Positions 1 to 9,669 are shown, counted from the first letter of the stretch. The stretch is DNA of 64,000 nt from an uncultured Myxococcales bacterium (GCA_903955385.1 CAJBNH010000189.1:57845-121844), one strand, 5' to 3'. A program made the numbers and translations. Notes: generated by a model from the letters alone, not told the origin.

Positions 1-1032
1 CATTACGGCGACTCGCACACGGCCAACGATGGCATCACCCACGTGGTTCGCCAGCTGCTGCAGCGTCGGTTCGGCGACGGCGGCCACGGCTTCACGCTGG
101 TCGAGGGCCGCACCCAGTGGTACGTGCACAAGGGCATCAAGCGCACGTCCTCTGGCGGCTGGGAGCTCGTCAACTTCCTGACCGGAAACGCGAAAGACGG
201 CGCCTACGGCTTCGGCGGCGTGGCAGCCGACGGCACGCCGGGTGCCACCTTCGGTCTGGCGACCGTGCCCAAGCACCCCGCGAGCCGTATGACGCTGTAT
301 TACCGAAGTCGGGGAAGGGCGACGATCACCGCGACCCTGAACAAGAAGGCGCTGGCACCGCTGGAGATCGACACCGCGCCCGGCACCGACGGCAGCTACA
401 CCTGGACGGCGCCCAATGGCGTGCAGGCGATGCAGTGGCGGGTCAAGGCCGGCCGTGTGCGCGTATACGGCGGGGCTCTGGAGCGTGACAGGGGGCTGAT
501 CTACGACAGCTTGGGAGAGGTCGGCGCGCGCGGCACCCGCTGGCTGAATGCCGACGCCAAGCATCTGGAGGGTCAGATGCGTGACCGTCCGGTGGACCTG
601 CTGATCCTCAACTACGGTGGCAACGAGCGCACGGACAAGCTGAGCGAGGCCGATTACCTCGACCAGATGAAGCAGTCGGTGGCCCGGATGCGTGCCGGTC
701 ATCCCCAGGGTGCGTGTCTGCTGTTGGGGCCCGGCGACCACGGCGTCAAGCGGCGGGGCAAGGTCGTCAGCGACGCCACCGTCTGGAAGATCAACCAGTG
801 GCAGCAGAAGCTGGCTGGACAGGTGGGCTGCGGCTATTTCGACGCCATCGCGCTGATGGGCGGTCAGGGCTCGATGGGACGCTGGGTGTCGGCGGGGCTT
901 GGCTGGGCGGACTATTCGCACTTCACGCCGCGGGGCGAGCAGGCGATGGGCGTCGGGATCTACCGGGCGCTGCTCAAGGGCCTCGAACAGCACCTGCAGC
1001 GCGTCAAGGGCACCACCGCCAAGGCGGATTGA
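1..1032 (+). CDS. SGNH/GDSL-family hydrolase, 5'-truncated by window edge
   Basis: The reading frame is open from the first base, so the gene begins outside the window. The visible part has the SGNH landmarks in order: block I as GDSHTA at the very start (nucleophile Ser), a block III-like LNYGGNE (about 60% along), and a C-terminal block V as DYSHFTPRG with the catalytic Asp/His. Proteins of this type are usually exported esterases or deacetylases acting on O-acetyl groups of envelope polysaccharide or peptidoglycan. The exact substrate cannot be read here. It ends 15 bp from the convergent paralogue on the other strand, with which it shares the GHGF and GSM(I/G)xW motifs. Confidence 0.8.
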   Translation, partial: HYGDSHTANDGITHVVRQLLQRRFGDGGHGFTLVEGRTQWYVHKGIKRTSSGGWELVNFLTGNAKDGAYGFGGVAADGTPGATFGLATVPKHPASRMTLYYRSRGRATITATLNKKALAPLEIDTAPGTDGSYTWTAPNGVQAMQWRVKAGRVRVYGGALERDRGLIYDSLGEVGARGTRWLNADAKHLEGQMRDRPVDLLILNYGGNERTDKLSEADYLDQMKQSVARMRAGHPQGACLLLGPGDHGVKRRGKVVSDATVWKINQWQQKLAGQVGCGYFDAIALMGGQGSMGRWVSAGLGWADYSHFTPRGEQAMGVGIYRALLKGLEQHLQRVKGTTAKAD

Positions 1033-1047
1033 GCAGCGGACGCGGTT

Positions 1048-2433
1048 CTACCGGTGCCCCTTTGTCGCCGGCCGCTTGGCCTTCTTCGCGGGTCGCGCGT
1101 TGGAGTGCACCGGCGCGTGTTTCTGCTTGTGGGCGGCCGGCTTCTTGCGCGTCACGCCGTAGTCCTTCATCAGCGCGTAGTGGAACAGCTCGGCCATCCA
1201 CGGATAGCCCTTGCGCGTCAGGTGCACGTCGTCCGAGGTGCCCAACCCCGCCTTCTGCCACTCGATCATGGAACCCGGGCCACCCATCGCGGCTACGGCG
1301 TCCCACCAGCCGCAGCCCAGCTCCTCTGCCGCCTGCCGGGAGGCCGCAATCACCGCAGGCGTCCGCGCCATGGGGCGTCGGGTACCGTCCGCTTCTTTGC
1401 TGAGCCGGTCGGTTGGGCCGACCAGCAGGCAGGCCGCGGTCGGTCGCGCTTCTCTCAAGCGGGTCAAGACCTTGCGCCAGGTGTCCAGATACGCATCGAT
1501 CGGTTGCCCCTCGTCGCCCACCGCGTTGGTGCCATAGGCGAACACGACAAGGTCGGGGCGGCGGTCGTTCAGCATCGCGCGCCAGGTGTCCTCACTCCAG
1601 TGCAGCATCACCTCGGCGTTCATGCCGGGAATACCCAGCTGGTCCAGGATCACGCCGGGCTGGCGGCGGTCGAATGCAAGGCCATACACCGTCACGGGTC
1701 CCGTGCCGGCCGGAGCGATGCGCACCGCGTGGCCTCCGTCAGGCACCCGCCAACCTAGCTTGCGCACTCGGGATTCAGTGTCTCGGGTGGCGACGACGTG
1801 GACGGTGCCATCGATGTCCACCAACAGGTCGCCACCTTGCGGAGAACCCCGCACCCACACGTCGATCTGGCCCACCCGGCGGCCGTGAGGATTGTCTTCG
1901 GTCGTGCGGACCAACGCGAAGTCGGCGGGGTCAGCGCTGGTCATCGTCAGCCCGGCCAGACCGTAGTCGCCGCTCAAATCGGGGTTGGTGGTCTTGTAGC
2001 GGTCGACCGCCCAGCCTTTGCTCGCGTCGACGTTGATGTCCTGGTGGCGATACCCGGCGTGCCACTTGGCGGGGAACACGAACCCGTGGCCCGCGTCGCC
2101 GTAGTGGTCTTGCAGGATCCGCCGCAGCTCACCCGTCCACAGGTCGGCCGCTGTGTGCGAGGCGCCGTAAAACGCGATGCGGGCTTGGCCTTTGCCCCGT
2201 GCCGCCCGCTTCACTGCCTTGAACCAGGGGTCCAGCGCCGCTTGGGACGGGTCGACGATCTCGATGGCTTTGCCGGGGCGTCCTTGGGGGTCTGGGGGCC
2301 GCAGGGGCGGGCCTGCGGACGCAGGGGCCGCAAGCAGCGCGCACGCGCACGTCAGGCCCCAGACGGCCACGCGAATAGCAGCACGGGGATTGTGTGTGGT
2401 GGGGCGGGCCGACGCGGTCATGGGCTGCTGCAT
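1048..2433 (-). CDS. Exported SGNH/GDSL-family hydrolase (paralogue of neighbour)
   Basis: 461 aa. An N-terminal signal peptide ends near LLAAPASA, followed by a Pro-rich linker and an SGNH fold: block I reads YGASHTA (Ala replaces the Asp of GDSH but the Ser and His remain), block III reads FAYGTNA, and block V reads DDVHLTRKGY. The C-terminus is Lys/Arg/His-rich. The ATG at 2433 was chosen because longer frames run into the htrA gene and lack a signal peptide; ATG 2421 is a possible alternative. It probably acts in the periplasm or at the surface on acylated glycans, by family analogy. It lies 70 bp downstream of htrA on the same strand. Confidence 0.78.
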   Translation of the reverse strand: MQQPMTASARPTTHNPRAAIRVAVWGLTCACALLAAPASAGPPLRPPDPQGRPGKAIEIVDPSQAALDPWFKAVKRAARGKGQARIAFYGASHTAADLWTGELRRILQDHYGDAGHGFVFPAKWHAGYRHQDINVDASKGWAVDRYKTTNPDLSGDYGLAGLTMTSADPADFALVRTTEDNPHGRRVGQIDVWVRGSPQGGDLLVDIDGTVHVVATRDTESRVRKLGWRVPDGGHAVRIAPAGTGPVTVYGLAFDRRQPGVILDQLGIPGMNAEVMLHWSEDTWRAMLNDRRPDLVVFAYGTNAVGDEGQPIDAYLDTWRKVLTRLREARPTAACLLVGPTDRLSKEADGTRRPMARTPAVIAASRQAAEELGCGWWDAVAAMGGPGSMIEWQKAGLGTSDDVHLTRKGYPWMAELFHYALMKDYGVTRKKPAAHKQKHAPVHSNARPAKKAKRPATKGHR

Positions 2434-2503
2434 AGCATCCCGGATCCGCCAGCGCCAAGAATCCGCCGCAACGACGGGCCACACGGTCGAGTCGCCGACC
2501 GGG

Positions 2504-4015
2504 TCAGGGCTGCAGCAGCGCGTAGCGAGAGTGGCCGTTGCGCAGCACGAACAGCAGCACCCGACCGCCCTGAGCCGCCCGCGCAAGCTCGTCCACCGAC
2601 ACAACCGGGTGGTGATTGACCTCCAGCAGCAAGTCGCCGCGCCGCAGCCCCGCCTTGTCCGCCGGGCAGTCTTCGGTCACATCGACGACGACCAGACCCT
2701 GCAGCTGGGGAGGCAGCCGCAGTCCACGTCGCAGCTGGGGGCTCAGCGGAGCGACCTGAAGTCCGGCGATGGCAGCACCGGCCTCCTCTGTACCGCGCTG
2801 GGCCGCCTGGGTGCCCGGTTGCTGGCCCAACACGACGGGAACGGTCAAGGCCTTGCCCGCCCTCACGAATTCTACCTTGATGTGGGTTCCTGCTTCGTGG
2901 CTGGCCACCAGGTTGCGCAGACGCCCGGAGGTGTCGACCGTGGTGGTATCCACCTTCGTCACGATGTCGCCCCGCATCAGCCCCGACTTGTCTGCGGGAC
3001 TGCCCGGCTGCACTTCCGAGACCAGAACGCCCTTGGCTGACCCGAAGGCCTGTTGCAGCTCGGTGTCCAGATCCTGAATCCCGACCCCAAGCCAACCCCG
3101 CGAGACGCGGCCGTTCTTGATCAGTGCCGACATGATCGGTCGAACCATGTTGGTCGGGATCGAGAAGCCGATGCCCTGGTTGCCGCCGGTCCGCGACAGG
3201 ATGGCGGTGTTGATGCCGACCAGCTCTCCGCGCAAATTCACCAGCGCACCCCCGGAGTTGCCTGGGTTGATCGCCGCATCGGTCTGGATGAAATCCTCGT
3301 AGTCCACGATGCGCATGTCGGCGCGGCCCTTGGCGGACACGATCCCCTGCGTCACGGTCTGGGCCAGCCCAAACGGGCTGCCGATCGCCAGCACCGTCTC
3401 GCCCAGCCGCAATCGGTCCGAGTCGGCCAGTGCAAGGGTTTGCAGCCCCTCGACTTTTCCCTGCAAGCGCAGCACGGCGATGTCGCTGCGGGGGTCGGCA
3501 CCGGCCAGCTTGGCCTCGAAGATTCGGCCATCGGCCAGCTTGACCTGAATCTCGGATGCCTGCTCGATCACGTGGTTGTTGGTCACCACGATGCCGTCGT
3601 CGCCGACGATCACGCCCGAGCCCAAGCTGTTCTCGCGACGACTGCGCTCTTCCGGGTCGCCGAAGAAGCCGCGGAAAGCCGGTTCGTCAATGGCGGCGGA
3701 GCGTTGGCGCACGATGCGGGTCGTCGAGATGTTGACCACACTCTGCACGGCGCGCTCGGCGATGTCCGACACGAGGTTCGACGCAGCGATGGGATCGAGC
3801 GCGGGCGTCGGTGCGGCGGGGGCTGGCGCGACCGGTGTGGGGGGGGCAATCGGCGGGGGCGTGGGCGCAGAAGCGGTGGCCATCGGCGCAGCGGCCGGCG
3901 GGTTCTGCACGGCGTGGCGGCACTGCCCCAGCGTCAGGACGGTCAGACCGAGCGCGACCGCCAGCAGCACGCGGGGGCGGCCAGACAGGGCGGAGACGAG
4001 GGGATTGGGGGACAT
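2504..4015 (-). CDS. HtrA/DegP-family periplasmic serine protease with two PDZ domains
   Basis: 503 aa. An N-terminal hydrophobic signal or anchor (residues 15-30) is followed by a Pro/Ala-rich linker (40-75) and a trypsin-like domain with the full triad: His148 in TNNHV, Asp178 in RSDIAVL, Ser254 in GNSGG. Two PDZ domains follow, the first starting at GWLGVGIQ and a shorter one at the C-terminus (ADKAGLRRGDLLLEV). Length and order are typical of DegQ/DegP/MucD proteases, which degrade or refold misfolded envelope proteins. The start is supported by a GGGAGGT ribosome-binding site at 4021-4028. No sigma-E-like promoter was recognised. Confidence 0.93.
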   Translation of the reverse strand: MSPNPLVSALSGRPRVLLAVALGLTVLTLGQCRHAVQNPPAAAPMATASAPTPPPIAPPTPVAPAPAAPTPALDPIAASNLVSDIAERAVQSVVNISTTRIVRQRSAAIDEPAFRGFFGDPEERSRRENSLGSGVIVGDDGIVVTNNHVIEQASEIQVKLADGRIFEAKLAGADPRSDIAVLRLQGKVEGLQTLALADSDRLRLGETVLAIGSPFGLAQTVTQGIVSAKGRADMRIVDYEDFIQTDAAINPGNSGGALVNLRGELVGINTAILSRTGGNQGIGFSIPTNMVRPIMSALIKNGRVSRGWLGVGIQDLDTELQQAFGSAKGVLVSEVQPGSPADKSGLMRGDIVTKVDTTTVDTSGRLRNLVASHEAGTHIKVEFVRAGKALTVPVVLGQQPGTQAAQRGTEEAGAAIAGLQVAPLSPQLRRGLRLPPQLQGLVVVDVTEDCPADKAGLRRGDLLLEVNHHPVVSVDELARAAQGGRVLLFVLRNGHSRYALLQP

Positions 4016-4168
4016 GGGCGTACCTCCCGAAGGGGTCGCGCGGCGCGGCGGAACGTCGGGTCGCGGGTGTCAGGCACGAAAGGACGCGCACCCCCGCAGG
4101 GCAAGGGCCGTTCGCGGGCTGCTGAGCCACCGGTCGCACCGTACGTCGAAGTCCGCAAGCCGGCGCGG

Positions 4169-5224
4169 CTATTCCCCTGCGGTCGCGAGCTTGCGCATGG
4201 CAGCGAGGATGTCTTCCTCTTGCGGCACGCTGTGGCGCTCGAGCTCCCAGGCCAGACCCACCCCGGGCACATCGGCACCCGCCAGCAGCACGGGTGGCAC
4301 CTGCAGGCTATAGAAGCAGCGCTCGACCAGCTTGCGCAGCAAATGCTCACCGAAATTGGTGACTTCGGTGTCCTCGTTGACGAGCAGCAGCCGCCCGGTC
4401 TTGTCCAGCGACCGCTGCAGCGTCGGCAGATCGAATGGAATCAGCGTCCGCAAGTCGATGACCTCGCAAGCGATTCCCTCTTGGGCCAGCACATCGGCCG
4501 CGCGCACGCACGCGGGCAGCAGGTGTCCGTAGCCGACGACGGTGACGCGGTCGCCGGTGCGACAGACCTTTGCCTCGCCGATCGGCACGGAAAAGTCGGT
4601 GACGGGCGGCCAGTTTGGCGTCCAGCCAGAGCGGTCGCCCAGCGGTGCATCAATCCTTCGGTGCAGCTCGCGCTCGTCCGCCGGCTCGCCGGGGATCAAC
4701 TCGTCGCCCTTGACCCGCAGCAGAGCCTTGGGCGCCATGTACAGCACGGGATTGGGGTCCTGTATCGCGGAGATCAGCAGGCCGTACGCATCCTTGGCGT
4801 TCGACGGCATCACGATCTTCCAGCCGGGCAGGTGCGTCGCAATGCTCTCGATCGAGTGCGAGTGGTAGATCGAGCCGTGGATGCCTGCGCCGACCGGCGT
4901 CATCACCACCATCGGCAGGTGCCAGCCGCCGTTGGTCGTCCAGTGGGCGTTGCCCGCCAGCTTCATCAGGTCGAGGGCGTTGAACATGTAGTCGCAGAAC
5001 TGGATCTCGGCGACGGGCTTGCCACCGGCGAGTGCGATGCCCATGGCCATGCCAAGGATGCCACGCTCGTCCAGCGGCGTGTTCCAAGTCTTGGTCAGGC
5101 CTTGGGTTGCCGTGAAGACGCCGCCCAGCGGAGGCCCGACGTCCTCGCCGAAGATGTCGGTGACGCCCAGATGGGTCTCGCCGTAGTGCAGCGCGAGGCG
5201 GATGGCTTGGGCCAGGTTGGCCAT
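4169..5224 (-). CDS. 2-oxoacid dehydrogenase E1 component, beta subunit
   Basis: 351 aa. It has the E1-beta hallmarks: an N-terminal region with GVTDIFGEDVG, the E(I/V)QFCDYMFNALD segment, the HSHSIES region that closes the active site, and a transketolase C-terminal domain with VVGYGHLLPACVRAAD. With the alpha subunit just upstream it should form the alpha2beta2 thiamine-diphosphate E1 of a branched-chain 2-oxoacid, pyruvate or acetoin dehydrogenase. The substrate cannot be fixed from sequence alone. The ATG at 5224 was preferred to an upstream in-frame start because AGGAG lies 8 bp before it and the alpha stop lies 23 bp upstream. Confidence 0.9.
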   Translation of the reverse strand: MANLAQAIRLALHYGETHLGVTDIFGEDVGPPLGGVFTATQGLTKTWNTPLDERGILGMAMGIALAGGKPVAEIQFCDYMFNALDLMKLAGNAHWTTNGGWHLPMVVMTPVGAGIHGSIYHSHSIESIATHLPGWKIVMPSNAKDAYGLLISAIQDPNPVLYMAPKALLRVKGDELIPGEPADERELHRRIDAPLGDRSGWTPNWPPVTDFSVPIGEAKVCRTGDRVTVVGYGHLLPACVRAADVLAQEGIACEVIDLRTLIPFDLPTLQRSLDKTGRLLLVNEDTEVTNFGEHLLRKLVERCFYSLQVPPVLLAGADVPGVGLAWELERHSVPQEEDILAAMRKLATAGE

Positions 5225-5247
5225 GGGTCGAAACTCCTGCGGGCGGA

Positions 5248-6210
5248 CTAGTCGGGGGCGCGGTAGAAGATGTGGGTGAAGACGTCGTCCTTGGTCGGCA
5301 TCGGCTCTTTCAGGACTTGGTGGACGGCGTCGCGCAGGTGCTCCCGCCAACGCTCATGGATCTGGGCTGCCTGCTGCGGGGAGAGCAGGCCCTGATCCGC
5401 AAGCTTCGCCTCGTACTCCGACAGGCAGTCGCGGCCACCCTCCGGGCGGGCGCCCGACGACGACGAGTGGCCGTACAGGCGCGACACGTCGGCCTGCAGC
5501 AAGAACGGGCGCCGCTCGGTGCGGACGTAGGCCATCGCCTCTTGCAGCGCAGCCCACGACGCCTGCGGGTCGTTGCCATCGACGCGACCATGGCGGATGC
5601 CAAACGGGATGGCGCGCTCGTGCAGGGCAGGCGTGTTCTGCACTTGGGCTGCGGGCGTCGAGATGCCGATGCCGTTGTGGGTCACGATCATCAGGATCGG
5701 CAGCTCTTGCCCCGGGCGCGACGACCAGTTCAGGCAGCTGGCGAAGTCGCCCTCAGCCGTGCCCGCGTCACCGCCGTTGACAATCGAGATGCCGGTGCCG
5801 CCGTGGCGTCGCTGCACCCACGCCGTGCCCAGCGCGGTGACGTACTGCGTTTCGATGGTCGAGGTGCCGGGGACGACGTTCCACTGCGGAATCGACAGGT
5901 GTCCCGCGAAGTTGCGCCCGCCCGAGAACGGGTCGGTGATCGTCGACCGCATCTGCCGCAGCAAGTCGATCGGCGCCGTGCCCATCGCCATCACCGTGCA
6001 GCTGGAGCGGTAGTGCAGGTGCAGGTAGTCGTGGGCGGGACCGGAGCCCTTGTCGACCAGCAGGCCCAGCGGCACGCCGAACGCTTCCTCGCCCGGTCCG
6101 CCGATCCAGAAGTAGCCGTGGCCAGACCGCATCATGCGGATCAGCGCCTCTTCGGTCTGGCGCGACTGGACCATCACGTCGTGGATGTGCAGCGCGAGCT
6201 TGGGATCCAT
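5248..6210 (-). CDS. 2-oxoacid dehydrogenase E1 component, alpha subunit
   Basis: 320 aa. The thiamine-diphosphate motif runs from GDAGTAEGDF to HNGIGIST (the GD-x(~25)-N form). The sequence GYFWIGGPGEEAF near residue 30 and the HLHYRS segment match the 2-oxoisovalerate/pyruvate E1-alpha family. The gene directly precedes the beta subunit with a 23-bp gap, so the two are co-transcribed. No E2 lipoyl acyltransferase or E3 gene is seen in this window, so the complex must be completed from elsewhere. ATG 6210 was chosen because the N-terminus then matches the family; the ribosome-binding site (GAGGA, 3 bp before the start) is close but acceptable. Confidence 0.9.
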   Translation of the reverse strand: MDPKLALHIHDVMVQSRQTEEALIRMMRSGHGYFWIGGPGEEAFGVPLGLLVDKGSGPAHDYLHLHYRSSCTVMAMGTAPIDLLRQMRSTITDPFSGGRNFAGHLSIPQWNVVPGTSTIETQYVTALGTAWVQRRHGGTGISIVNGGDAGTAEGDFASCLNWSSRPGQELPILMIVTHNGIGISTPAAQVQNTPALHERAIPFGIRHGRVDGNDPQASWAALQEAMAYVRTERRPFLLQADVSRLYGHSSSSGARPEGGRDCLSEYEAKLADQGLLSPQQAAQIHERWREHLRDAVHQVLKEPMPTKDDVFTHIFYRAPD

Positions 6211-6456
6211 CGGTCCTCGGGGGCAGGGCGTGCAGGTCCGGTCGGGGGGCGGAGGTGGCGTGAAAGGTGCCGAGTCCGCCAGGCGGGAAAGGGCCAACAG
6301 TATAGTCCAGTGCGTGTCGCGCGCGGGGCCGCAGCGTGGAATTTACCGCAGCGCCTCGTGATTCCGCGCGCACGGGGTTGGGCTGGCGCCCCGCGCACCT
6401 TTTCGGGTACAAGCCGCGGGCCGACCCAACGGCTGCAGCGCATCGGGGAGACTTTC

Positions 6457-7122
6457 ATGCCGGGCAAGACGTTCGACGACCTGACACGAAACTGGCCACA
6501 GCGCGAGCGACAAGTGCTCGAGACCCTGCGCGATCCGTTCGCCATCCAGGTGTTTCTGGACGAAACCCCTTACAGCACCGAGTCGATCTACCGGTCGCCG
6601 CTGTCGGTGCTGCGCGACCGCCGGGCCCACTGCTTCGATGGCGCCTTGCTGGCCGCCGCGGCCCTGCGCCGCATGGGCGAACCGCCGCTGATCCTCGACC
6701 TGCGCGCCCATGACGACGACGACCACGTGCTGGCGATCTTCAAGCGCGACGGCCACTTCGGCTGCATCGCCAAGTCCAATACCTCGGTTTTGCGCTATCG
6801 GGAGCCGGTGTACCGCAGCTTGCGCGAGCTCGCGATGTCGTTTTTCGACCTCTACTACAATCTGGACCGCAAGAAGGCGTTGCGCGAGTACTCACGGCCG
6901 CTGGACCTGAGCGTATTCGACCGCTTCGACTGGATGGGGTCCGATGCCGGGCTGGAGCGGATCGCGACTCGACTGGACACGATCCACCACGAGCGGCTGC
7001 TGACACCCGCGATGATCGCTGGGCTGTCGCTGGTGGACGAGAAGCTGTACGCGGCGGGGTTGCTGGGTTCGGATGCCGCGGGTCTGTTCCAGCCGACGGG
7101 CAAGTCCGAGGAAGCGAAGTAA
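6457..7122 (+). CDS. Transglutaminase-like superfamily protein (putative)
   Basis: 221 aa, cytoplasmic by appearance (no signal peptide). It has a plausible transglutaminase-like core: Cys in RAHCFDGALLAAAALRRMG followed by His in DDDHVLAIF about 35 residues later, the spacing of a Cys-His-Asp triad. The helical region after the Cys and the strand around the His fit this fold. No substrate can be assigned; members include peptidases and amidases. The start is supported by GGGGAG 6 bp upstream. It is divergent from the E1 operon (246-bp shared upstream region) and convergent with the DsbA-like gene. Confidence 0.6.
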   Translation: MPGKTFDDLTRNWPQRERQVLETLRDPFAIQVFLDETPYSTESIYRSPLSVLRDRRAHCFDGALLAAAALRRMGEPPLILDLRAHDDDDHVLAIFKRDGHFGCIAKSNTSVLRYREPVYRSLRELAMSFFDLYYNLDRKKALREYSRPLDLSVFDRFDWMGSDAGLERIATRLDTIHHERLLTPAMIAGLSLVDEKLYAAGLLGSDAAGLFQPTGKSEEAK

Positions 7123-7141
7123 CGACGCCGACTTCGGCAGG

Positions 7142-8515
7142 CTACAGGCCAAAGTAGACGCGCGCGACGGCTTCCAGCCCCTCGGGCGGATAGCCGCGCG
7201 GGCCCTGATAGCGCATGCCGTTGATGAAGACCGACGGGGTGCCGGTGACACCGGCCTGCCCGCCCTCGTTGTTGTCGCGCTGGATCAGCTGCTTGCCGAC
7301 GCCCGCGGCCAGATCCGCCTTGAACTTGTTGACGTCAAGGCCTGCCTGCTGGGCATACCGCTCGAGATCGGGCTGGGTCAGCGCCTGCTGATTCGCAAAC
7401 AGAATGTCGTGGTATTCCCAGAACTTGCCCTGAGCCGCAGCGGCCATCGAAGCCTCGGCGGCGATCTGCGCGTTGTCGTGGATGGTCAGCGGCATGTGCT
7501 TGTAGATGACCTTGACGTCATTGGGGAATCGCTTCTGGAATGCTTCGATGCTGGGGCTGAGCTTGGAGCAGAACGGGCACTGGAAGTCCTCGAACAACAC
7601 AACCGTGATCTTGGCGGTCGGGTTGCCCTTGACCGGGCTGCCCTGGGTCTGGAACTGCACTGCGGGTCCGCCGGTCTGCTCGAAGAACTTGCCGGTGCTG
7701 ACGGTCGACTCGTACAGCCTGGCAGCAGGCGTGCCGGATGCGACCGCCGACTTGGCCTTGACCAGCTGCTCATCGATCAGGACCTTGAGCTGGTCGAAGT
7801 TCTTGGGCGGCTTGATGCGTACGCCGTTGGCCAGAATGTTGGGGAAGGTGTTGGCCGCCACCTCATTGGCGAGCAGGCTGTCGCGCAGCACCTGACCGCG
7901 GAACTTTCCGGAATCCAAGTCTTTCTTGAAGCGCGCGACGTCCAGACCCACGCCGGCGGCGACGGACTCCATCGTGCCGCGGTCGATGGCCTGCGACGCC
8001 ATCAGCTTGTCGTGGAACGGCCAGAACTTGCCCTGCGCGTTGGCGGCCAGCGAGGCCTCTGCCGCGGTGGCGGCGTCGGGGTGCGGCGCGGCGATCACCT
8101 TCTGCTTGAAGCGGAATTGCACCTTGTCGCCGTACTCCTTGGCGGCCTTGGCGATGGCCGGGGCGAAGTCGGAGCACTCGGGGCATCCGAACGCCGAGAA
8201 CACGACGACCTTCACCAGTGCCGAATCAGGACCCAGCTTGGGGTCGTCGGCGTGGATCTGCACGCGCCAGACCTGGTTGGGATCGGCGGGCGCGCTGGGG
8301 GCGGCCGTGGGTGCCGACGGCGCGGGCATCGCAGAGGGAGCCGCAGCGGACGTCGGCTCGGATGTCGTCGGGGCCTGTGCCGTCACGGTTTGCGCAGCAG
8401 CCGCGTCGGCAGCGACGCCGGGGGCTTGCGTGGCGTGCCGGGTGGAGATCCGGCCGCCCACGTAGCCGGCAATCACCAGGGCCAAAAGGACGATCAGGGC
8501 ATGGTCGCGTTTCAT
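7142..8515 (-). CDS. Envelope-anchored protein with two DsbA-like thioredoxin folds
   Basis: 457 aa. Residues 6-22 form a single membrane anchor, followed by an Ala/Pro/Thr-rich linker to about residue 80. Two consecutive DsbA/DsbG-like thioredoxin folds follow, one with CPEC at 111-114 and one with CPFC at 313-316. The second half carries the DsbA-like GVTGTPSVFING cis-Pro loop; the first half has a diverged NTFPNILANG loop. Both halves share QGKFW(P/E)(F/Y)HD, which suggests internal duplication. It probably oxidises or isomerises disulfides in the Cys-rich exported proteins encoded around it (inference). GAGG lies 5 bp before ATG 8515. Confidence 0.87.
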   Translation of the reverse strand: MKRDHALIVLLALVIAGYVGGRISTRHATQAPGVAADAAAAQTVTAQAPTTSEPTSAAAPSAMPAPSAPTAAPSAPADPNQVWRVQIHADDPKLGPDSALVKVVVFSAFGCPECSDFAPAIAKAAKEYGDKVQFRFKQKVIAAPHPDAATAAEASLAANAQGKFWPFHDKLMASQAIDRGTMESVAAGVGLDVARFKKDLDSGKFRGQVLRDSLLANEVAANTFPNILANGVRIKPPKNFDQLKVLIDEQLVKAKSAVASGTPAARLYESTVSTGKFFEQTGGPAVQFQTQGSPVKGNPTAKITVVLFEDFQCPFCSKLSPSIEAFQKRFPNDVKVIYKHMPLTIHDNAQIAAEASMAAAAQGKFWEYHDILFANQQALTQPDLERYAQQAGLDVNKFKADLAAGVGKQLIQRDNNEGGQAGVTGTPSVFINGMRYQGPRGYPPEGLEAVARVYFGL

Positions 8516-8759
8516 ATCGCCTCGTTGCGGAAAGAATCGACAGCAGATGAGGAGCAGCGTCGCGGCAGCTGCGGCCGCGAACTCTCCCAACACGGCGCCG
8601 CGATACCGCATTCCGGATCGCGATGCAACTGCTCCGACCACGGCGAGGGCCGGCATTTGTCTCAGCCGGGCGGGTCTGGCATCGTGCGGCCCGCACAGAT
8701 CGACCGGGAGTTTCTGTTCTCGCCGGGAACCGCGCGAATCCCTTGCAGGAGCGTTGCAG

Positions 8760-9659
8760 ATGTCAAGCCGAAACCGTTGGACCGCCGTGCTGGCGTGCGC
8801 GGCACTCACAGCGACGCTAGGGTGCGACTCGGGCTTCATCGACACGGGCGGCTACCTCGTGTCGAACGAGCAGGAGGTCGAGCTCGGCAAGGGCGTCGAT
8901 GTGGAAATCGAGAAGGAATACAAGATCGTCGACGCGAGCGAGCCACTGGCTCAGTGGGGCGTGCAGCTTGCCGCCAAGCTTCAAGCGGCGTCGGTCGGCT
9001 TCCGCGACCCGGCCGAGTTCGGGGGCTACAAGGTCGAGGTGATCGCCGACGACGAGCTGGTCAACGCGTTCGCGGCCCCGGGCGGCTACACCTACGTCTC
9101 GACGGGCCTGATCCTGTCGGCCAGCAGTTGCGCCGAGATCGCGGGCGTGTTGGGGCACGAGATGGGGCACGTCGCCCACCGCCACGGCGTCAAGGCGCTG
9201 GAGAAGAGCTATCTGGCGACCGAGCTGGCGACGGCTCTGCTGGGAGAGGGCACCGGCAGCGATCTGGCGGTGTTGGCGTGGGAGTTTCTGGCGTCCACCA
9301 AGTTCAGCCAGATTCAGGAGAAGCAGTCCGACTCGACCGGTCTGCAGATCGCGTTTGACGCGGGCTACAACCCCTACGCGCTGGTCGACTTTTTCCAAGT
9401 GCTGTTGGCGCAGGAGCGGGCGGCGGGCGTGGCCATGCCGGAGTTCCTGTCGTCGCACCCGGAGACTCTGGACCGCATCAACGCGATCACGGCCGAGATC
9501 GAGAGCCGGTACGGTGCCGCGGCGAATCCCAAGACGACCCAGAGCTACGAGTGCCAGGGCACGCAGCTCAAGCTGATCGACGTGCAAAACGCGATCAAGG
9601 CCAAGCAGTACAAGATCAAGGCGGGCACAGGCACGCAGCCCCGGCAGCGCGGGAACTGA
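8760..9659 (+). CDS. M48-family zinc metalloprotease, lipoprotein
   Basis: 299 aa. A signal peptide ends in ATLGC, a lipobox-like site. The zinc motif HEMGH lies at residues 133-137, and the third ligand is probably Glu187 in EKQSD. The order matches BepA/LoiP-like M48 peptidases, which act in the periplasm on outer-membrane proteins. The C-terminal part is short and lacks recognisable TPR repeats. The start at 8760 has GGAG 9 bp upstream and gives a proper signal sequence. It diverges from the DsbA-like gene across a 244-bp shared upstream region, consistent with an envelope-quality role for both. Confidence 0.88.
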   Translation: MSSRNRWTAVLACAALTATLGCDSGFIDTGGYLVSNEQEVELGKGVDVEIEKEYKIVDASEPLAQWGVQLAAKLQAASVGFRDPAEFGGYKVEVIADDELVNAFAAPGGYTYVSTGLILSASSCAEIAGVLGHEMGHVAHRHGVKALEKSYLATELATALLGEGTGSDLAVLAWEFLASTKFSQIQEKQSDSTGLQIAFDAGYNPYALVDFFQVLLAQERAAGVAMPEFLSSHPETLDRINAITAEIESRYGAAANPKTTQSYECQGTQLKLIDVQNAIKAKQYKIKAGTGTQPRQRGN

Positions 9660-9669
9660 CAAAGCACGC

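Noticed and set aside
3053..5251. A 732-codon + strand frame across htrA and the E1 beta gene
   Set aside because: It spans two conserved minus-strand genes and their gap, and has no recognisable domain.
6299..6330. TATACT on the minus strand upstream of the E1 operon as a promoter
   Set aside because: The -10-like box is good but no -35-like hexamer lies at 16-18 bp; not enough to call.
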